Shown one piece after another: positions 59,487 to 64,000 of a stretch of DNA of 64,000 nucleotides. Location: contig NZ_FTPQ01000002.1 in NCBI RefSeq assembly GCF_900156435.1, positions 310,001-374,000 on the forward strand, read 5' to 3'. The position numbers and the translations under genes are program-made. The first letter of the stretch is position 1. Each line of letters starts with the position of its first letter. Under the pieces are notes generated by a model. That model did not search any database. It was not told the origin of the DNA and worked only from the letters and a program-made list of their open reading frames with translations. The stretch comes from Microbacterium sp. RU1D. GTDB lineage: Bacteria > Actinomycetota > Actinomycetes > Actinomycetales > Microbacteriaceae.

Positions 59487-60835
59487 CCCTGCCACCCGGC
59501 CTTCCAGTCCTCGAGCGCAGCGAGGCGCAGGGCTTCGCCGGCGAGCACGACGGAACCGGCGATGACGACGGCGCGTCGGTCGGACTCCGCCGCCCACGCG
59601 CGGGCCGCGTCGGCCGCGTCCTCGAGCGTCGGGTGCACCGTCACGGGGAGGTCGGCCGCTTCGGCGACGTCGGCGATCGTGTCGGGGTCGGTCGCGCGGT
59701 CGCTGTCGGGCGCTGTGGCGAAGACGCGGGCGACGGCCGGGGCGAGCGTCGACATGATGCCCGCGGCATCCTTTCCCTCCAGGATGCCGACCACGGCGCC
59801 CCACTCGTCGATGTCGAACGAGTCCTTCAACGCCGCGACCAGCGCGCGCGCACCGTGCGGGTTGTGGGCGGCGTCGACGAACACGGTCGGAGCCGTGCCG
59901 AGGAGCTGCAGGCGGCCCGGCGAGGTCGTGTTGCCGAGACCGTCGGCCACGACGTCGGCGTTGAGCGGCTGCTCTCCCCCGCCGATGAGCGACTCGACCG
60001 CGGCGACGGCGAGGGCGGCGTTGGCGCCCTGGTGCGCGCCGTACAGCGGGAGGTAGACGTCACGGTAGGTTCCGGCCACACCGCGGATCGACACCTGCTG
60101 CCCGCCGACGGCGAGCGTCTGGCCCTCGAGCGCGAAGCCGTCGCCCGCCACGGAGACGATGGCGCCCTCCTTCTCGGCACGCGCGCGGATAGCCCGCAGC
60201 GCCTCGGGCGGCTGGGCGGCCGAGACGACCGCCGCGCCGGGCTTGATGATCCCGGCCTTCACGGTCGCGATCTCCGCGATCGTCGAACCGAGGCGGTCGG
60301 CGTGATCGATGTCGATGGGGGTGAAGACCGCGACGTCGCCGTCGGCGGTGTTCGTGGAGTCCCACTCCCCACCCATGCCGACCTCGAGCACGAGCACGTC
60401 GATCGGCGCGTCAGCGGCGACCACGAAGGCGAGCACCGTGAGCAGCTCGAAGAACGTCAGCGGAGCGTCGTCGGATGCCGCGAGCTCGGCATCCACCAGG
60501 TCGACGAACGGCTGGATCTCGTCCCACGCGTCGGCGATCGCGGCGTCGTCGACGGGCTCGCCGTCGATGAGGATGCGCTCGGTGAAGCGCTCGAGGTGGG
60601 GGCTGGTGAACAGGCCCGTGCGCAGACCCACCGCCCGCAGCAGGCTCTCGATCATGCGGCTGGTCGAGGTCTTGCCGTTCGTACCGGTCACGTGGATGAC
60701 GCGATACGTGCGCTGCGGGTCGGCGAGCAGCTCGAGCACGCGGCGCGTGCGCTCGACACGCGGCTGCACCCACTGCTCGCCCTGCCGCTGCAGGAGCGCA
60801 CTGTAGACGGCGTCGGCCCGGGTACGGTCGCTCAT
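59483..60835 (-). CDS. folC: Bifunctional folylpolyglutamate synthase/dihydrofolate synthase
   Basis: 450 residues. The ATP loop [10 protein letters not shown] near 49-58, the metal/folate loop [13 protein letters not shown] near 75-87, and the C-terminal [12 protein letters not shown] near 320 identify a Mur-ligase-type FolC. It adds glutamates to folates. It overlaps ileS and DUF4233 by 4 bp each. Confidence 0.96.
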   Translation of the reverse strand: MSDRTRADAVYSALLQRQGEQWVQPRVERTRRVLELLADPQRTYRVIHVTGTNGKTSTSRMIESLLRAVGLRTGLFTSPHLERFTERILIDGEPVDDAAIADAWDEIQPFVDLVDAELAASDDAPLTFFELLTVLAFVVAADAPIDVLVLEVGMGGEWDSTNTADGDVAVFTPIDIDHADRLGSTIAEIATVKAGIIKPGAAVVSAAQPPEALRAIRARAEKEGAIVSVAGDGFALEGQTLAVGGQQVSIRGVAGTYRDVYLPLYGAHQGANAALAVAAVESLIGGGEQPLNADVVADGLGNTTSPGRLQLLGTAPTVFVDAAHNPHGARALVAALKDSFDIDEWGAVVGILEGKDAAGIMSTLAPAVARVFATAPDSDRATDPDTIADVAEAADLPVTVHPTLEDAADAARAWAAESDRRAVVIAGSVVLAGEALRLAALEDWKAGWQG

Positions 60836-63800
60836 ACGATTCCTCCGATACGGGCGACGGCGACGGTGACGGCACCGACGTTCGCATAGGTCTTCGCGGC
60901 GATCCGCGTCTCGTACTCCGCGGGAAGGGCGGAACCGCTCTCGATGAGTCGACCCTCGGGCCCGGCCAGGACGACCGCCTCGGCGAGCGTCTCGGATGCC
61001 ACCCCGGCGACGTCGAACGCCTGGGCGACGGCCCGCGCGTCGGCATCCTCGACGAAGGTCAGCGACAGGAAGATGCGGTCGCTCACGTCGAAGCCGGCGG
61101 CCTTGCGGGTGTCCTGGATGCCGCGGATCATGTCGCGCGCCAGGCCTTCGGCCTCGAGCTCGGGCGTGGTGACGGTGTCGAGCAGCACGAAGCCGCCCGA
61201 TGACAGCACCGCGAGCGCCTCGCCCTCGGGCCGGCCGGCGGTCTCGACGACGAGGTCGTACTCGGCGGGCTCGAGCGGGATGCCCCCCGCGACGACCCGC
61301 CCGTCGACCTCGCTCCAGTCGCCCTCGCGCGCCGCCTTGATGGCCTGCTGCACCTGCTTGCCAAGGCGGGGGCCCGCAGCACGGGCATTCACCGACAGGC
61401 GGTGGGTGATGCCGTACTCGGCGGCCGTGCCGCCCTCCAGGGCGACCTGCTCGACGGCCTTGACGTTGAGCTCCTCGCGGAGGATGTCGTCGAACTGCGC
61501 GAGCCCTGCGGCATCCGGGGTCACCACCGTCAGACGCGGCAGCGGCAGGCGCACGCGCTTGCCCTCGCGCTTGCGCAGGGCGTTGGCGACGCTCGAGACC
61601 TCGCGGACGGTGTCCATCGCGGTGCGGATGTCCGTCGCTGCGGGGAACACGGAGGCATCAGGCCAGTTCTCGAGGTGCACGCTGCGGCCGCCGGTGAGCC
61701 CCTGCCAGACGCGCTCGGTGACCAGGGGCAGCAGGGGCGCGGCGACGCGGGTGAGCGTCTCGAGCACCGTGTACAGGGTGTCGAACGCCTCGCGACTCGA
61801 GGGGTCGTCGGTCACGCCGACCCAGAACCGGTCGCGCGAGCGGCGGATGTACCAGTTGGTCAGCACCTCGGCGAAGTCGCGCAGGCGCTCGGCCGCGGTC
61901 GTCGAGTCGAGGCCCTCGAGATCAGCGGCGACGTCGCGGACGAGGTCGCCCGTGAGCGCGAGGATGTACCGGTCGAGCACGTCGGTCGAGTCGGTGCGCC
62001 ACTCGGCCGTGTAGCCCTCCGCGCCGGACGCGTTCGCGTAGGTCGCGAAGAAGTACCACGCGTTCCACAGCGGCAGCAGGAATTCGCGCACCCCGGCGCG
62101 GATGCCCTCCTCCGTCACGACGAGGTTGCCGCCGCGCAGGACGCTGGACGACATGAGGAACCACCGCATGGCATCCGAACCGTCGCGGTCGAACACCTCG
62201 CGCACGTCGGGGTAGTTGCGCAGCGACTTCGACATCTTCTGCCCGTCGTTGCCGAGCACGATGCCGTGGCACGACACGCCCGTGAACGCGGGGCGATCGA
62301 ACAGCGCTGTCGACAGCACGTGCATCACGTAGAACCACCCGCGGGTCTGCCCGATGTACTCGACGATGAAGTCGGCCGGGGCGTGCTCGTCGAACCAGTC
62401 GTGGTTCTCGAACGGGTAGTGCACCTGCGCGAAGGGCATCGAGCCCGAGTCGAACCACACGTCGAGGACGTCCTCGATGCGGCGCATCGTCGACCGCCCC
62501 GTCGGGTCGTCGGGGTTCGGACGCGTGAGGTCGTCGATGTAGGGGCGGTGCAGGTCGACCTCGCCGTCGGCGTTCATCGGCAGGCGGCCGAAGTCGGCCT
62601 CCATGTCGGCGAGCGAGCCGTACACGTCGATGCGCGGGTGGTTCGGGTCGTCGCTCTTCCACACGGGGATCGGCGAGCCCCAGTAGCGGTTGCGGCTGAT
62701 CGACCAGTCGCGCGCGCCCTCGAGCCACTTGCCGAACTGGCCCTCCTTGACGTTCTCGGGCACCCAGGTGATCTGCTGATTGTTCGCCAGCAGGTCGTCC
62801 TTGATGTCGGTCACGCGGACGAACCAACTCGACACGGCCTTGTAGATGAGGGGGTTCCGGCAGCGCCAGCAGTGCGGGTACGAGTGCTCGTACGACGCCT
62901 CGCGCAGCAGGCGACCGCCCTGCTTGAGCAGGCGGATCAACGGACGGTTGGCCTCGAGCCACAGCTCGCCGGCCACGTCGGTGACCGCGGCGAGGAACCG
63001 GCCGCCGTCGTCGAGGGAGATGATCGTCGGCAGGCCCGCGGCATCCGCGAGGCGCTTGTCGTCCTCACCGTAGGCCGGGGCCTGGTGCACGATGCCCGTG
63101 CCGTCGCTGACGGTGACGTAGTCGTCGACGAGGATCTTCCACGCGTTCTGCGTGCCCCACGTGTCGGCGTCGGCGTAGTAGTCGAAGAGCCGGTCGTACG
63201 ACACGCCCTCGAGCTCGGAGCCCAGGATCGTCGTCTGCACGGCCGCGCGGGCGGCATCCGGGGTCTCGTAACCGAGGTCCTTGGCGTAGTTCGGCAGCAG
63301 GTCCTCGGCCAGCAGGTAGCGGTGGGCGACCGCCTCGAACGCCTCATCGGGCGTGCCGTCGGGGGTGGTGTGCACGTCGGCGGCGCCGTTGGGGCCGCCC
63401 TCGATGACGGCGTACCGGATGCCGGGACCCACCGCGAGCGCGAGGTTCGTCGGCAGGGTCCACGGCGTCGTCGTCCAGGCGAGCGCGCGGACGCCGGTGA
63501 GGCCGAGCGCCTCGGCCTTCGCCCCGACGAGCGGGAACGTCACCGTGACCGACGGGTCCTGACGCATCTTGTAGACGTCGTCGTCCATGCGCAGCTCGTG
63601 CGTCGACAGGGGCGTCTCGTCGCGCCAGCAGTACGGCAGCACGCGGTAGCCCTCGTACGCGAGGCCCTTGTCGTGCAGGGTCTTGAAGGCCCAGAGCACG
63701 CTCTCCATGTATGTCGTATCGAGCGTCTTGTAGCCGCGCTCGAAGTCGACCCAGCGGGCCTGACGCGTGACGTAGTCCTGCCACTCGCGCGTGTACTCGA

Positions 63801-64000
63801 GCACCGACTCGCGGGCCTTGGCGTTGAAGGTGGCCACGCCCATGGCCTCGATCTCGTCCTTCTCGGTGATGCCGAGCTGCTTCATCGCCTCGAGCTCGGC
63901 GGGCAGGCCGTGGGTGTCCCACCCGAACACGCGATCGACCTTCTTGCCGCGCATGGTCTGGAAGCGCGGGAACACGTCCTTCGCATAGCCGGTGAGCAGG
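60832..64000 (-). CDS. ileS: Isoleucyl-tRNA synthetase, C-terminal 1055 residues (N-terminus outside window)
   Basis: The frame is open to the window edge; the first visible residues read [20 protein letters not shown], so the HIGH motif is just outside. [18 protein letters not shown] follows, the CP1 editing domain is complete, and the second motif is [13 protein letters not shown]. These features, and the long C-terminal part, fit the IleS2 (eukaryote-like) class, members of which are often mupirocin-insensitive. The C-terminal domain lacks the zinc cysteines of IleS1. It is upstream of folC by a 4-bp overlap. Confidence 0.95.
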   Translation of the reverse strand, partial: LLTGYAKDVFPRFQTMRGKKVDRVFGWDTHGLPAELEAMKQLGITEKDEIEAMGVATFNAKARESVLEYTREWQDYVTRQARWVDFERGYKTLDTTYMESVLWAFKTLHDKGLAYEGYRVLPYCWRDETPLSTHELRMDDDVYKMRQDPSVTVTFPLVGAKAEALGLTGVRALAWTTTPWTLPTNLALAVGPGIRYAVIEGGPNGAADVHTTPDGTPDEAFEAVAHRYLLAEDLLPNYAKDLGYETPDAARAAVQTTILGSELEGVSYDRLFDYYADADTWGTQNAWKILVDDYVTVSDGTGIVHQAPAYGEDDKRLADAAGLPTIISLDDGGRFLAAVTDVAGELWLEANRPLIRLLKQGGRLLREASYEHSYPHCWRCRNPLIYKAVSSWFVRVTDIKDDLLANNQQITWVPENVKEGQFGKWLEGARDWSISRNRYWGSPIPVWKSDDPNHPRIDVYGSLADMEADFGRLPMNADGEVDLHRPYIDDLTRPNPDDPTGRSTMRRIEDVLDVWFDSGSMPFAQVHYPFENHDWFDEHAPADFIVEYIGQTRGWFYVMHVLSTALFDRPAFTGVSCHGIVLGNDGQKMSKSLRNYPDVREVFDRDGSDAMRWFLMSSSVLRGGNLVVTEEGIRAGVREFLLPLWNAWYFFATYANASGAEGYTAEWRTDSTDVLDRYILALTGDLVRDVAADLEGLDSTTAAERLRDFAEVLTNWYIRRSRDRFWVGVTDDPSSREAFDTLYTVLETLTRVAAPLLPLVTERVWQGLTGGRSVHLENWPDASVFPAATDIRTAMDTVREVSSVANALRKREGKRVRLPLPRLTVVTPDAAGLAQFDDILREELNVKAVEQVALEGGTAAEYGITHRLSVNARAAGPRLGKQVQQAIKAAREGDWSEVDGRVVAGGIPLEPAEYDLVVETAGRPEGEALAVLSSGGFVLLDTVTTPELEAEGLARDMIRGIQDTRKAAGFDVSDRIFLSLTFVEDADARAVAQAFDVAGVASETLAEAVVLAGPEGRLIESGSALPAEYETRIAAKTYANVGAVTVAVARIGGIV

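Overview
The window reads as chromosomal DNA of a high-GC actinobacterium. The best guess is Microbacteriaceae, probably Microbacterium. Reasons are the strong G/C third-position bias, many GTG starts, runs of genes coupled by ATGA or GTGA overlaps, and the order of the housekeeping blocks: dgt-dnaG, uppS-recO, hrcA-dnaJ-rsmE-HIT-phoH-ybeY-corC-era, lepA-hemW, comEA-comEC-holA, rplU-rpmA-obgE-proBA, and ileS-folC-DUF4233-ndk. Genus is inference from resemblance; no search could be run.

Layout. Positions 1-215 hold the end of a phage-type XRE repressor whose last codons run antisense into a tRNA-Asn gene, which looks like a prophage attachment junction. Positions 278-6260 carry an orphan divergent ABC ATPase, dnaG, dgt, dusB and a DsbA/FrnE oxidoreductase. 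Positions 6342-13929 form the one clearly accessory, catabolic block: a tripartite tricarboxylate transporter (tctCBA), a class III CoA-transferase and a citryl-CoA-lyase-like protein on the minus strand, divergent from an IclR regulator, an RraA-type aldolase/decarboxylase and a D-2-hydroxyacid dehydrogenase on the plus strand, with a palindromic operator between them. Positions 13942-32897 are mostly minus-strand housekeeping genes, including leuA with a leucine-codon leader peptide and hrcA with a CIRCE operator. Positions 33088-46638 mix plus- and minus-strand genes: hydrolase, rpsT, holA, comEC/EA, leuS, pabB, then a plus-strand set of DedA, App1 phosphatase, SRAP and a putative glycosylase. 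After tRNA-Ala and a tandem-repeat spacer come rsfS, nadD, proA/proB, obgE, rpmA/rplU, rne, VKOR, ndk, folC and a 5'-truncated ileS.

How the parts fit. The accessory block suggests import of an unknown hydroxy-polycarboxylate, conversion to its CoA thioester, retro-Claisen cleavage to acetyl-CoA plus a 2-oxoacid, then decarboxylation or reduction, under IclR control. Regulation elsewhere is visible as CIRCE (hrcA), Leu attenuation (leuA), a good rplU promoter with an intrinsic terminator after rpmA, a long rne 5' leader, and many -10-like hexamers placed 5-9 nt before start codons, the geometry of leaderless transcripts. Non-coding features that gene calls do not explain include two long intergenic hairpins, a 71-bp tandem repeat after tRNA-Ala, 37-bp and 8-bp tandem repeats, an inverted REP-like pair, and a strongly over-represented heptamer, GGATGCC/GGCATCC. 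No rRNA, CRISPR array or insertion sequence was seen.
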